Assembly: GCA_016872155.1 (NCBI GenBank) | Contig: VHBB01000002.1 | Coordinates: forward strand, 124,001 to 188,000 | DNA: 64,000 bases | Reading direction: 5' to 3' | Origin: Sphingomonadales bacterium | Lineage (GTDB): Bacteria > Bacteroidota > Bacteroidia > Chitinophagales > Chitinophagaceae | In this document: positions 1-8,768 of the stretch, in pieces | How positions within the stretch are numbered: the first letter of the stretch is position 1 | How the letters are laid out: the number at the start of each line of letters is the position of its first letter | Position numbers and translations under genes: made by a program | Notes under the pieces: generated by a model | The model's database searches: none | The model's input: the letters and a program-made list of their open reading frames with translations, nothing else | What the model was told of the DNA's origin: nothing

Positions 1-1376
1 GACTTAAGATGCTCTCTCATCCTACGACGGCCCGAAAGGGAAATGCCGTGGCCGCAGCGGGAATGACACTGGCTATTTTCGGAACCATTTTTTTATATAA
101 CGAAGAAGGGGCATCACTCGGTAACTATGGTTGGATCTTTGCCGGTCTCGCCATTGGCGCTGTGGTGGGAACGCTGGCGGCCCGTCGCGTTAAAATGACG
201 GCCATGCCAGAGATGGTGAGTCTTTTTAATGGAATGGGAGGCGCTTGCGCTGCGCTTATTAGCATTGTGGAGTTCGATCATCTTATGCATTTGCCCGGCT
301 TGTCGGGTTTGCTGCTCGTCCTGATGAGTGCGTCTGCCCTGCAGGGACTTTTATTGATTATCTTACTGGGTCTTATTATAGGTTCAGTTTCTTTTGCAGG
401 AAGCATGGTGGCTTGGGGAAAGTTGAATGGATCGCTCCGCGATTTTTCTTTTCGCGGGCAACAAGCCTTTAATATTGCCTTGTTGCTGTTGATCTTGGGG
501 CTGGCCACCTACCTGATCGTAGCCATGCCTGCCAATGCACTACCTCTTTTCTATGTCATCTTTGCCTTATCGCTCTTGTACGGATTATTTTTTGTCTTTC
601 CGATCGGAGGGGCCGATATGCCGGTAGTTATTTCGTTACTGAATTCATTTACCGGAGTCGCAGCCGCCTGTGGGGGATTTCTTTACGATAATAAAGTGAT
701 GCTGACCGGAGGTATTTTGGTTGGTGCCGCCGGTACACTGCTGACTATTCTAATGTGCAAGGCCATGAATCGTTCATTGACCAATGTATTGATCGGTGCC
801 TTTGGCGGAAATACCGCCACCGCGGCGGCCGGGCAGTCGCAGGGTTCGTACAAAGAGATCTCGCTTTCAGATGCGGCCGTTGTAATGAGCTATGCCAATA
901 AAGTGATGATCGTTCCAGGTTATGGACTGGCTGTGGCCCAGGCACAGCATGCTTGTCATGAACTCGAAAAATTACTTACGGCAAAAGGAGTAGAGGTGGG
1001 CTATGCCATTCATCCCGTGGCGGGTCGTATGCCCGGTCATATGAATGTATTGCTTGCAGAGGCCGATGTATCGTACGAGAAGTTGCTAGAGATGGAGCAA
1101 GCCAACGAAGAATTTCCCACGACCGATGTGGTCTTGATCTTAGGAGCCAACGATGTTGTCAACCCCGCCGCCAAAACCGATCCGGGCTCGCCCATTTATG
1201 GTATGCCCATATTGGATGTAGAGCTGGCTAAGCATGTTATCGTTAACAAGCGCAGCATGAAGCCTGGCTACGCCGGTATCGAGAACGATCTATTCTTTAG
1301 ACCCAAGACTTCGATGCTCTTTGGAGATGCAAAAAAAGTATTGCAAGATCTTATTACCGAAGTAAAGAATAGTTAG
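1..1376 (+). CDS. pntB: NAD(P) transhydrogenase subunit beta, 5' end outside window
   Basis: This is the membrane and NADP(H)-binding beta subunit of proton-translocating transhydrogenase, which exchanges hydride between NADH and NADP+ using the proton gradient. An ATG at 9 is not the true start: the frame stays open to base 1 and reads (G)LKM before LSHPTTARKGN, the usual continuation of the first membrane helix, so roughly 20 residues are missing. Numbered from that ATG, the hydrophobic helices fill residues 15-270. The NADP-binding domain III follows with VPGYG (302-306), HPVAGRMPGH (335-344), GANDVVNP (379-386) and KRSMKPGYAG (414-423). A pntA gene is expected just upstream. The stop codon overlaps the GTG start of the next gene by one base. 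Confidence 0.95.
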   Translation, partial: LKMLSHPTTARKGNAVAAAGMTLAIFGTIFLYNEEGASLGNYGWIFAGLAIGAVVGTLAARRVKMTAMPEMVSLFNGMGGACAALISIVEFDHLMHLPGLSGLLLVLMSASALQGLLLIILLGLIIGSVSFAGSMVAWGKLNGSLRDFSFRGQQAFNIALLLLILGLATYLIVAMPANALPLFYVIFALSLLYGLFFVFPIGGADMPVVISLLNSFTGVAAACGGFLYDNKVMLTGGILVGAAGTLLTILMCKAMNRSLTNVLIGAFGGNTATAAAGQSQGSYKEISLSDAAVVMSYANKVMIVPGYGLAVAQAQHACHELEKLLTAKGVEVGYAIHPVAGRMPGHMNVLLAEADVSYEKLLEMEQANEEFPTTDVVLILGANDVVNPAAKTDPGSPIYGMPILDVELAKHVIVNKRSMKPGYAGIENDLFFRPKTSMLFGDAKKVLQDLITEVKNS

Positions 1377-2725
1377 TGTTGCTTCCTGCCTCTTTACTCG
1401 ATCAACTTTTACCGGCGCCCGGTTTTGATCGGGATCTTTTTTTGCAAGCGCATCAACAGCGATTACCTATTACATCCATTCGGTTGAACCCCGCTAAAAT
1501 GCCAGCCTTGTCCGAGGCCATGCAACCGGTAGAGTGGTGTCGTAACGGGTATTACTTAAAAGAGCGGCCCTCGTTTACATTCGATCCCTTGTTTCATGCC
1601 GGATGTTATTATGTGCAAGAGGCCAGCAGCATGTTGCTCGAGCAGGCCTTTACACAACTACTGCCGCAGGACCAATCGCTTCGCGTGCTGGACCTCTGTG
1701 CGGCTCCGGGTGGAAAGAGTACGCATGTATACTCTTTATTGCCTGCTAATAGCTTTTTAATTGCCAACGAAGTGATCAGGTCTAGGGCCTGGGTGTTGCG
1801 CGATACGATCATCAGGTGGGGCGCTACGAATGCCATCGTTACCAATAACGATCCGGAGCAGTTTCGCGCTCTCGAAAATTATTTTGATTGGATAACGGTG
1901 GATGCCCCTTGCAGTGGGAGTGGACTTTTTAGAAAAGATCCCGAGGCTATTGGCCAGTGGAGTACGGCAGCCGTAGAGCACTGTGCCGCCAGACAGCAAC
2001 GGATCTTGTCGGCTGCTTGGCAGGCCCTTCGTCCGGGGGGGATCTTGTTTTACTCCACTTGTTCTTACTCGGTCGAAGAGAACGAAGCCGTGGCAAACTG
2101 GATGATCACCCATTTTAATGCGGAGTGTAAAGAACTGCGCTTGCAAGAACCATGGGGTATAACCGCTACCGACCCGGGTTACCGCTGCTGGCCTTATAAC
2201 ACGCGCGGAGAAGGATTCTACTGTTGTTGCTTGCAAAAGCCGGGGGCTCCGTCATCTGACTGCTTAGCGCTTAAAGAAAAAGAATTACATCCGTTAAATA
2301 AAAAAGAGCAGGCGCTGGTGCGACCTTGGGTCAGCCAACCAGACGCTTTTTATTTTTCGCTGCAGCAAACCGTGTATGGTTGGCCTCTTCATTTTCGAAG
2401 TGAATGGCAGGCTATTGCCTCGCTATTGAATGTGATCTACTCCGGTGTTCGGGTGGGTCAGCTACTGCGCGACAAACTCGTACCCGATCATGCGTTGTCG
2501 CAGCACGGTTGGTTGAGCGAGTCGGTTTCCTTGCTTGCACTAACGCGCTCTGATGCCATCGCCTATTTGCAACGAGGTGCCTTTTCTGTTGAATCGCTCG
2601 AAAAAGGATGGAGCGTAGTTGCATACCAACAGTTTCCGCTCGGTTGGATCAATGCGCTCCCTAACCGTATTAACAACTATTATCCAAAAGAGCTACGCAT
2701 TCTCAAAGAGCGTCCACTTGAGTAA
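1376..2725 (+). CDS. rsmF: RsmB/RsmF-type rRNA cytosine-C5 methyltransferase
   Basis: This is a SAM-dependent RNA 5-methylcytosine methyltransferase of the NOL1/NOP2/Sun family, probably acting on 16S rRNA. The SAM-binding motif CAAPGGK is at residues 108-114, motif IV DAPCSG with one catalytic cysteine at 176-181, and motif VI STCSYS with the second cysteine at 227-232. The 449-residue length includes a C-terminal RNA-binding extension like that of RsmF. The start is GTG, sharing one base with the pntB stop (TAGTG), so the two genes are probably translationally coupled. The assignment to RsmF rather than another family member rests on overall architecture; the exact target base is inferred. 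Confidence 0.88.
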   Translation: MLLPASLLDQLLPAPGFDRDLFLQAHQQRLPITSIRLNPAKMPALSEAMQPVEWCRNGYYLKERPSFTFDPLFHAGCYYVQEASSMLLEQAFTQLLPQDQSLRVLDLCAAPGGKSTHVYSLLPANSFLIANEVIRSRAWVLRDTIIRWGATNAIVTNNDPEQFRALENYFDWITVDAPCSGSGLFRKDPEAIGQWSTAAVEHCAARQQRILSAAWQALRPGGILFYSTCSYSVEENEAVANWMITHFNAECKELRLQEPWGITATDPGYRCWPYNTRGEGFYCCCLQKPGAPSSDCLALKEKELHPLNKKEQALVRPWVSQPDAFYFSLQQTVYGWPLHFRSEWQAIASLLNVIYSGVRVGQLLRDKLVPDHALSQHGWLSESVSLLALTRSDAIAYLQRGAFSVESLEKGWSVVAYQQFPLGWINALPNRINNYYPKELRILKERPLE

Positions 2726-2746
2726 GCTGCCTATTTTAGTACATCT

Positions 2747-3700
2747 TTATTGCTGGCCTTCATCGAACCGATAACCTTTTAGAAATTCGGTTACCGGCAT
2801 TTTCTTTTTTCCCTCTAGCTGTAAGGAGACGATCTCGAGTGCACCCGCTGCGCAGCCCACATATAGATAGCTCTTTCCATCGGTTTCAAAAGCTCCGGGC
2901 AGTAGCGAAGCACGATGGGGCAAGGGTTTAGACTGTACGATCTTGAGCAGCTTTTCATTGAGCAGGGTGTAGGCACAAGGCGAAGGGCTGAGGCCTCTTA
3001 CCAAATTATGTATGGTAGTTGCGGATTGCTGCCAATCGATCTGCCCGGTCTCTTTGGTCAGCTTGGGCGCATGCCGAAGCGGTATTTGCTGATCGACCTT
3101 TTCGGCTTGTGGGGTAGGAGTGATCGTCTGCTCTACCCATTCCCGCACCGTTTTGACCAGTAGTGCGGCGCCGATCTCTTTCATTTTATCGTGTAGTTCA
3201 CCAGCGGTTTCTTCGGGGGCAATGTCGATGGGCATGCTACGTAGTATTTGTCCTGTATCGATTTCGTGTTGCAACAAAAAAGTAGTGACGCCGGTTTTTG
3301 TATTGCCATCAATAATGGCCCAATTGATGGGAGCGGCTCCTCGGTATTGGGGCAACAGAGAGCCATGCAGGTTAATGGTGCCCAACCGGGGTCGATTCCA
3401 CACCACCTCCGGAAGCATTCTAAAGGCTACCACTACATGCAGATCGGCTTTCCAACGATAGAGTGCTTCTAAAAAACCTGGATCTTTTAGTTTAATTGGT
3501 TGCAGTAGTGGTATTTTATTTTCGAGCGCATAGGTTTTTACGGCAGAAGGTTGCAATTGCAATCCGCGACCGGCTGGCTTATCGGGTGCGGTCACCACCC
3601 CCACGATGGTGCAGCCGGCTTTACAAAGCGCATCGAGACTGGCCACGGCAAAGGCAGGCGTGCCCATAAACACGATACGCGCAGTGCGATAATCTTTCAT
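2747..3700 (-). CDS. fmt: methionyl-tRNA formyltransferase
   Basis: This enzyme transfers a formyl group from 10-formyltetrahydrofolate to initiator Met-tRNA. The sequence has the full 317-residue form: an N-terminal formyltransferase domain with the signature SLLPQYRGA (114-122), the catalytic triad expected at N110, H112 and D149, and a C-terminal OB-fold domain. The gene runs convergent to rsmF with 21 bases between stops. A promoter-like TACTTTCG ends five bases before the ATG (3713-3706 on the minus strand), so the message may have almost no leader. No def gene is adjacent. Confidence 0.96.
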   Translation of the reverse strand: MKDYRTARIVFMGTPAFAVASLDALCKAGCTIVGVVTAPDKPAGRGLQLQPSAVKTYALENKIPLLQPIKLKDPGFLEALYRWKADLHVVVAFRMLPEVVWNRPRLGTINLHGSLLPQYRGAAPINWAIIDGNTKTGVTTFLLQHEIDTGQILRSMPIDIAPEETAGELHDKMKEIGAALLVKTVREWVEQTITPTPQAEKVDQQIPLRHAPKLTKETGQIDWQQSATTIHNLVRGLSPSPCAYTLLNEKLLKIVQSKPLPHRASLLPGAFETDGKSYLYVGCAAGALEIVSLQLEGKKKMPVTEFLKGYRFDEGQQ

Positions 3701-3736
3701 GGCTACGAAAGTAACAAAAAGCAGGGGGCTCGCTGC

Positions 3737-5149
3737 TTATTCAAAATCTTCGTAAAGCAGATACTTTTTTCGAATGGCTTTATACGCGCGTAGTGCAGGT
3801 TGCCAGCTTTTTTTGATCTCCTCTTCAGAAAGACCACGGCGAATTTGTTGCCAGAGTTCGTTGTTGCCTGCCAATTTATTAAAGAAGGAGCCTTTCATAT
3901 CGCCCGATTTTGGCAACAGAAAAAAACTATCCTTATCAGGAAACAGGCGGTAGGCTTCGATCAGCCATTTTAGTTGAATGGCGCCTTTGGTCTTGGCCAG
4001 TACTTGCTGGGGTGTGCCACTCAGGTCCCATCCATAACAGACGTTGCCATAGTGTTTAGAGTTCTTGGCACCTGCGTTGGGTTGCGGAGTAAACTTGACC
4101 AGTTGTTTGGGAAGGGCGGGATGGCCAAACAGCATAAAGGGTTTGTCGGTGCCTCTTCCTTCGCTCAGCGCTGTTCCTTCGAAAAAACAGGTAGAAGGGT
4201 AGAGGTACATGGTGGCCAGGTTGGGAATATTTGGGGAGGGTTTGACCGGCGGTTCATACAGCGAACGGTGTGTGTAATTCTTGCAGCAGATAACAATAAG
4301 GGCAAACCCGCCTCGGTCGGCGAGCTTTTGATTGATCGCTTCTTCTTCACAACTGGTCAATAGCATCTCGCCAGGTTCTTCGGTGGCCAAGGACATGGCA
4401 GTGGGTTCTGCGACCAACGTTGCGGCGGCCGCCAGTGGAGAAGCTACGGCGGCAGCGGCCTCTTCGCGAGGGGCTTCTTTTTTTTCGCTATTGTGTTTCA
4501 GTATCCATCCCTCTCCCAATAACAGCTTAGCATACTCGCCAATGGTAAGACCGTATACGATGGGAATGGGTTGCATGCCGATGAATGAGCGGTATTGCAG
4601 ATCGAGCACCGGGCCATCTACATAAAATCCGTTGGGGTTAGGTCGGTCTAGTACGATCAGGGGTTTGTTAAATTCCATTGCTGATTGCATATAAGCCTCT
4701 AATGAGGATATATAGGTATAGAATCGTACCCCCACATCTTGTATGTCAAAGACCATCACATCGATCTCGCTTAGATCTTTTTCGTCGGGTCTGCGCTTTT
4801 GTCCGTACAGTGAGACAACGGGAATGCCAGTCTTCTTATCTACATAGTTGCCCACTTTTTCTCCGGCATCGGCATCACCTCTGAATCCGTGCTCGGGTCC
4901 AAAAATGACCCGAATATCGACCCCCAATTGTTGTAAGCTATCGACCAAGTGAGTCTTTCCGATCATAGAAGTTTGATTCGCAAAAATGGCGACCCTTTTT
5001 CCTTTTAGTAAGGGCAAGTAACTTTTTACTTGCTCGGCACCCGGTTTAATAACGGGGCTAGTGGTAGTAATGGGCTTGCTAGCCAAGGACTGCGCTGTGG
5101 CAGGCAGGGCCAGACCCAAAAACAGAGCGACGATCAAGAGGGTTCTCAT
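3737..5149 (-). CDS. namZ: NamZ-like exo-beta-N-acetylmuramidase (DUF1343), secreted
   Basis: This belongs to the DUF1343 / glycoside hydrolase 171 family, whose characterised members release N-acetylmuramic acid from the ends of peptidoglycan fragments. I chose the internal ATG at 5149 because it begins a clear signal peptide ending ATAQ at residue 20; the longer reading frame would add 40 residues of poor quality and cover the next gene's start. Family motifs are FGPEHG (83-88), FDIQDVG (134-140), RPNPN (169-173) and a proline-rich segment near residue 303. Residues about 221-280 are an Ala/Glu/Pro-rich, low-complexity insert in the middle of the catalytic domain. It is presumably periplasmic and used in cell-wall recycling; that role is inferred from the family. 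Confidence 0.87.
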   Translation of the reverse strand: MRTLLIVALFLGLALPATAQSLASKPITTTSPVIKPGAEQVKSYLPLLKGKRVAIFANQTSMIGKTHLVDSLQQLGVDIRVIFGPEHGFRGDADAGEKVGNYVDKKTGIPVVSLYGQKRRPDEKDLSEIDVMVFDIQDVGVRFYTYISSLEAYMQSAMEFNKPLIVLDRPNPNGFYVDGPVLDLQYRSFIGMQPIPIVYGLTIGEYAKLLLGEGWILKHNSEKKEAPREEAAAAVASPLAAAATLVAEPTAMSLATEEPGEMLLTSCEEEAINQKLADRGGFALIVICCKNYTHRSLYEPPVKPSPNIPNLATMYLYPSTCFFEGTALSEGRGTDKPFMLFGHPALPKQLVKFTPQPNAGAKNSKHYGNVCYGWDLSGTPQQVLAKTKGAIQLKWLIEAYRLFPDKDSFFLLPKSGDMKGSFFNKLAGNNELWQQIRRGLSEEEIKKSWQPALRAYKAIRKKYLLYEDFE

Positions 5150-5262
5150 AGGGTGATACATGTTGATGTGGGATAAAAATAAGCAATCGGACCATGGGTC
5201 AAAAAAATAAATCCGAGGCGCTCTCATTATGGTTAACTTGCAAGAAATTTTAAAATAGCAAT

Positions 5263-5718
5263 ATGGCAACGGTCAAAAGCGGCGATAAAATTAAGGTTCA
5301 CTATCACGGAAAGCTCGTATCGGGCGAGACCTTCGATTCATCGGCCGGCCGTGAGCCGTTGGCATTCGAAGTAGGCAGCGGTGCGGTTATTAAAGGGTTC
5401 GACGAAGGGGTAACCGGAATGTCGGTCGGAGAAAAAAAGACCATCCAGATCCCTTTTATGGAAGCCTACGGGCCCCACAGTGCCGAGATGGTCATTGAAA
5501 TGCCAAAGGATCGTTTTCCGGCCGAAATGGAGGTAACCATTGGCATGCCCCTGCAGATGAGCGATGGACAGGGCCGTCAGTTTCAAGTTACGGTTACCGA
5601 GGTCAAAGAAACGGCAGTGTTGCTCGATGCCAATCATCCCCTGGCAGGGAAAGACCTGATCTTTGACCTGGAGCTCGTCGAGATCGAAGGAGCCAGTCCG
5701 CTGATCATTCTTCCCTGA
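5263..5718 (+). CDS. slyD: SlyD-like FKBP peptidyl-prolyl isomerase
   Basis: This is a 151-residue cytoplasmic prolyl cis-trans isomerase and chaperone. The FKBP fold (GDKIKVHYHGKL near residue 7, TFDSS, VIKGFDEGVTGMSVGEKK) is interrupted by the insert-in-flap domain (about residues 70-125) that marks the SlyD type and carries chaperone activity. There is no signal peptide. The histidine-rich nickel-binding tail of enterobacterial SlyD is absent, so a role in metal handling is unlikely. It lies divergent to the NamZ-like gene with about 110 bases between the start codons. Confidence 0.92.
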   Translation: MATVKSGDKIKVHYHGKLVSGETFDSSAGREPLAFEVGSGAVIKGFDEGVTGMSVGEKKTIQIPFMEAYGPHSAEMVIEMPKDRFPAEMEVTIGMPLQMSDGQGRQFQVTVTEVKETAVLLDANHPLAGKDLIFDLELVEIEGASPLIILP

Positions 5719-5804
5719 TCTTTTTGAGACATCGTATCGGGTTCGCCCTTGGGTCTCTTGTTTGCAAGACGAGAACTTCGTCGTAATTTGTAAAAAATTT
5801 ATCT

Positions 5805-6752
5805 ATGGAATTCGTTAGCTGGCTGTTTGGAAATTGGTATTGGTTCTTTTTGCTGGGGCTGTTGCTTTCCGGCTTGTTTACCATCAACCAGGGATATATC
5901 GGGGTCATTACCATGTTCGGAAAATACCGCCGTGTGGTGCGACCCGGTCTGAATTTTAAGATTCCTTTTTTAGAGAAGGTCTTCAAGCGAGTTTCGGTGC
6001 AAAACCGTTCGGTAGAATTAGAGTTTCAGGCCGTTACGCAAGACCAGGCGAACGTGTATTTCAAGAGTATGTTGTTGTACTCCGTACAAAATGCCGACGA
6101 AGAGACAATAAAGAAAGTAGCCTTTAAGTTTATTACCGATAAAGACCTGATGCAAGCCCTGGTTCGTACCATCGAAGGAAATATCCGCTCTTTTGTAGCG
6201 ACCAAAAAGCAGGCCGAAGTGTTGGGGCTGCGTCGCGAGATCGTTCAGTATGTAAAAGTAGAGGTCGATCACTCACTCGAGGAGTGGGGGTATCATTTGC
6301 AAGATCTTCAGATCAACGACATCACTTTCGATAAGCTGATCTTGGACTCGATGAGCAAAGTGGTGGCCTCTAACAACCTTAAGGCCGCAGCCGAAAACGA
6401 AGGGCAAGCCTTGCTTATTACCAAGACAAAAGCCGCAGAGGCCGATGGTAATGCCATCAAGATCTCGGCCGAGGCAGAGAAAGAAGCCGCTCGCCTACGC
6501 GGACAAGGGGTGGCGCTGTTTCGTATGGAGGTCGCGGCGGGTATGACGGAAGCGGCCGAACAAATGAAGCAGGCCAACCTCGATACCAATGTGATCTTAT
6601 TTAGCATGTGGACAGAGGCTATCAAAAATTTCGCGGAGTATGGAAAAGGAAATGTGATCTTTTTAGATGGCAGCGCCGACGGGATGGAGAAGACGATGAA
6701 GCAAATACAGGCGCTGATGTTCAAGTCGGCCGGTAACACTTCTAAAGAATAG
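5805..6752 (+). CDS. SPFH/Band 7 (stomatin-like) membrane protein
   Basis: This is a 315-residue protein of the SPFH superfamily (stomatin, prohibitin, flotillin, HflK/C). It has a single N-terminal membrane helix at about residues 8-29, then the SPFH domain, followed by a Lys/Glu/Ala-rich segment at about 190-245 typical of the coiled-coil that drives oligomer rings. Members organise membrane microdomains or regulate membrane proteases. No NfeD or FtsH partner is next to it, so its partner is unknown. It precedes exbB by 48 bases on the same strand and may be co-transcribed with it. Confidence 0.88.
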   Translation: MEFVSWLFGNWYWFFLLGLLLSGLFTINQGYIGVITMFGKYRRVVRPGLNFKIPFLEKVFKRVSVQNRSVELEFQAVTQDQANVYFKSMLLYSVQNADEETIKKVAFKFITDKDLMQALVRTIEGNIRSFVATKKQAEVLGLRREIVQYVKVEVDHSLEEWGYHLQDLQINDITFDKLILDSMSKVVASNNLKAAAENEGQALLITKTKAAEADGNAIKISAEAEKEAARLRGQGVALFRMEVAAGMTEAAEQMKQANLDTNVILFSMWTEAIKNFAEYGKGNVIFLDGSADGMEKTMKQIQALMFKSAGNTSKE

Positions 6753-6800
6753 TAGCTACGAATAATTCTTTCTATCAACCCTGAATAAAGCAGTACGCGC

Positions 6801-7496
6801 ATGATTAATCTTCTGCAAATCACCGATAGTGTTTCTTCGGCTGCCAAGCGAGTGGCGGGCGATGCAAACCAAGACGGATACCTAAGCTTATGGGAACTAC
6901 TTTCTACCGGCGGCTGGATTATGATTCCACTGGGTATTATGTTGTTGGCCGTCATTTATGTTTTTGCCGAGCGTTATTTTGCCATTCGAGAGGCCGGGCG
7001 TATCGATGCTAACTTTATGAATATTATTCGCGATCATATTGTTACGGGCAATGTGGTGGCCGCTCGCAATTTTGCCAAGAACAGCAATAATCCGGTGGCC
7101 CGGATCGTCGATAAAGGAATTCAGCGCATTGGTAAGCCCATTGATGCGATCGAAAAGAGCATGGATAATGTGGGGGTACTTGAAATGTATAAGCTCGAAA
7201 AGAATTTGGGTGTGCTCTCTGTGATCTCCAAGGCGGCGCCCATTTTTGGTTTTGTGGGGACCCTGGTGGGATTAATGCAACTTTTTTCTAGCATCACCAC
7301 CTCTAATGAGTTCGAAGTTTCTACCATTGCCGGGGGCATCTATACCAAACTTATCACCTCTATATCGGGGTTGGTAATCGGGCTCATCGCTTATTTGTTG
7401 TACAGCTACCTTATGACCCAGATCGATAAAACGGCGCACCAAATGGAATCGGCCGCTGCCGACTTTTTAGACGTATTACAAGAGCCTACTCGATAA
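6801..7496 (+). CDS. exbB: MotA/TolQ/ExbB proton channel family protein
   Basis: This is the 231-residue stator-like subunit that, with ExbD, uses the proton gradient to energise an outer-membrane process such as TonB-dependent uptake. The first membrane helix is at about 38-58 and two more are in the C-terminal half (around 140-160 and 185-205), with a cytoplasmic loop between. Before the first helix, residues 21-32 read as a complete EF-hand loop (D-x-N-x-D-G-x-L-x-x-x-E), unexpected for this family. The next gene, 7 bases downstream, encodes the ExbD partner, so the pair forms an operon. Confidence 0.92.
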   Translation: MINLLQITDSVSSAAKRVAGDANQDGYLSLWELLSTGGWIMIPLGIMLLAVIYVFAERYFAIREAGRIDANFMNIIRDHIVTGNVVAARNFAKNSNNPVARIVDKGIQRIGKPIDAIEKSMDNVGVLEMYKLEKNLGVLSVISKAAPIFGFVGTLVGLMQLFSSITTSNEFEVSTIAGGIYTKLITSISGLVIGLIAYLLYSYLMTQIDKTAHQMESAAADFLDVLQEPTR

Positions 7497-7503
7497 GCGC
7501 CGC

Positions 7504-7902
7504 ATGAAATTTAGAAGAAAACATAGTGAGCAGTCCGAGGTATTTACCGATTCTCTCAACGATATCTTGTTTATTCTGCTGATGTTCTTTTTGATCGTGG
7601 CCACACTGGCCAACCCCAATGTAATAAAGGTGGGATTACCCAAGGGCGCAAAAGATACCAAGGCTAAACAGCATATTATGGTATCGATCGATCGTAATCA
7701 ACAATTTTATTTGGGTACCACGGCCTTGACTTCCGATCGGTTCGAGGCCGCATTGACCGAAGAGATTCGTCGTTATCGCAGCTTGGTCGACACCCCTACG
7801 GTAGTTATTAATGCAGATACCACGGCTTATTACGGCGAGGTCTATCAAATTATGTTACTGGCTAAAAAAGAAAAAGCCAAAGTGGTGGCCCGCATCGATT
7901 AG
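7504..7902 (+). CDS. exbD: ExbD/TolR biopolymer transport protein
   Basis: This is a 132-residue partner of the upstream ExbB. A short cytoplasmic basic N-terminus is followed by one membrane helix (about residues 19-36) that begins with Asp20, the position of the conserved proton-carrying aspartate in ExbD/TolR. The rest is a small periplasmic domain. It lies 7 bases after exbB and converges on prmC, with only 4 bases between the stop codons. No tonB gene is adjacent, so which outer-membrane system it powers cannot be told from the window. Confidence 0.93.
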   Translation: MKFRRKHSEQSEVFTDSLNDILFILLMFFLIVATLANPNVIKVGLPKGAKDTKAKQHIMVSIDRNQQFYLGTTALTSDRFEAALTEEIRRYRSLVDTPTVVINADTTAYYGEVYQIMLLAKKEKAKVVARID

Positions 7903-7906
7903 ACAC

Positions 7907-8758
7907 TTAGCGCCAAGCGCGTAACATTCGCTCTTTTCCCTGCATATCCGCTTTGATCGCTATCTGAAAGCCGGCCTTTAAAAAAAGGCTGCCGACCTCT
8001 TGGGCGTAAGAGGCGTTCAACTCTGTAAATAATTGCCCTTGGGGGTTTAATTTTTGCTCAGCTAACAGGGCCAGTTGTTTATAGAAGAAAAGCGGATCGG
8101 CTTCGGGTGCAAACAGCGCCAAATGGGGCTCGTGGTCAAGCACGGTAGGACTCATCTCAGCTTTTTCTGCGGCGCTAATGTAGGGGGGATTACTAACGAT
8201 AATATCGGTGGCGCCCAATGGAGTCCACCCCATCGAATCGGAAAGATCTGCCTGCAATACGTCGATGGATATGCCCAGTTGTTGGGCATTGTACCTTGCC
8301 ACCGAAAGGGCTCCCGGGTCAACATCTACTGCGGTAACGGTTGCCTTTCTGATTCTTCTTTTCAAGGCCAGTGCTATACAGCCACTTCCCGTACACATAT
8401 CCATTATCTGTAAGGCAGAAACCGGAAAACGGCAGTTGGCAATGATCCACTCGACCAACTCTTCTGTCTCTGGTCTTGGAATCAGCACCTGCGCATTGAC
8501 CATTAGCTTTAACCCGCAAAACCAGGCCTCACCCAATACATATTGCAGCGGTTTGCCGGCCAATATTTGCTGTGTTAGTTGTGTTAGCTGCTCTGTTTGA
8601 GCTGTATGAAGCGTTGTACCTCGTAGTTTTTGAAAATCACTTCTATCTATTTTGCAAACATATTCCAGTAGCAACGGCATCATGGCATGGGCCTCTGCGG
8701 CATCGATTGCGGTCTCTAGTCGTTTAGTATAGTGAGTAAAAGCTTCTGCAACGGTCAT
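7907..8758 (-). CDS. prmC: release factor N5-glutamine methyltransferase PrmC
   Basis: This methylates the glutamine of the GGQ motif in release factors 1 and 2, needed for efficient termination. The 283-residue protein has the N-terminal helical domain, IPRPETEE (93-100), SAM motif I DMCTGSGCIAL (120-130) and the catalytic NPPY (190-193), which binds the target glutamine. The usual partner prfA is not adjacent. The gene is followed on the same strand, 10 bases upstream, by the 3-hydroxyacyl-CoA dehydrogenase gene, so the two could share a transcript. Confidence 0.95.
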   Translation of the reverse strand: MTVAEAFTHYTKRLETAIDAAEAHAMMPLLLEYVCKIDRSDFQKLRGTTLHTAQTEQLTQLTQQILAGKPLQYVLGEAWFCGLKLMVNAQVLIPRPETEELVEWIIANCRFPVSALQIMDMCTGSGCIALALKRRIRKATVTAVDVDPGALSVARYNAQQLGISIDVLQADLSDSMGWTPLGATDIIVSNPPYISAAEKAEMSPTVLDHEPHLALFAPEADPLFFYKQLALLAEQKLNPQGQLFTELNASYAQEVGSLFLKAGFQIAIKADMQGKERMLRAWR

Positions 8759-8768
8759 GCCAAAAAAG

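Noticed and set aside
9-1376. PntB as a complete gene starting at the ATG at 9
   Set aside because: The frame is open to base 1 and the codons before the ATG continue the usual first helix, so the true start is outside the window.
5150-5269. Longer NamZ start
   Set aside because: Would bury the signal peptide and overlap the slyD start.
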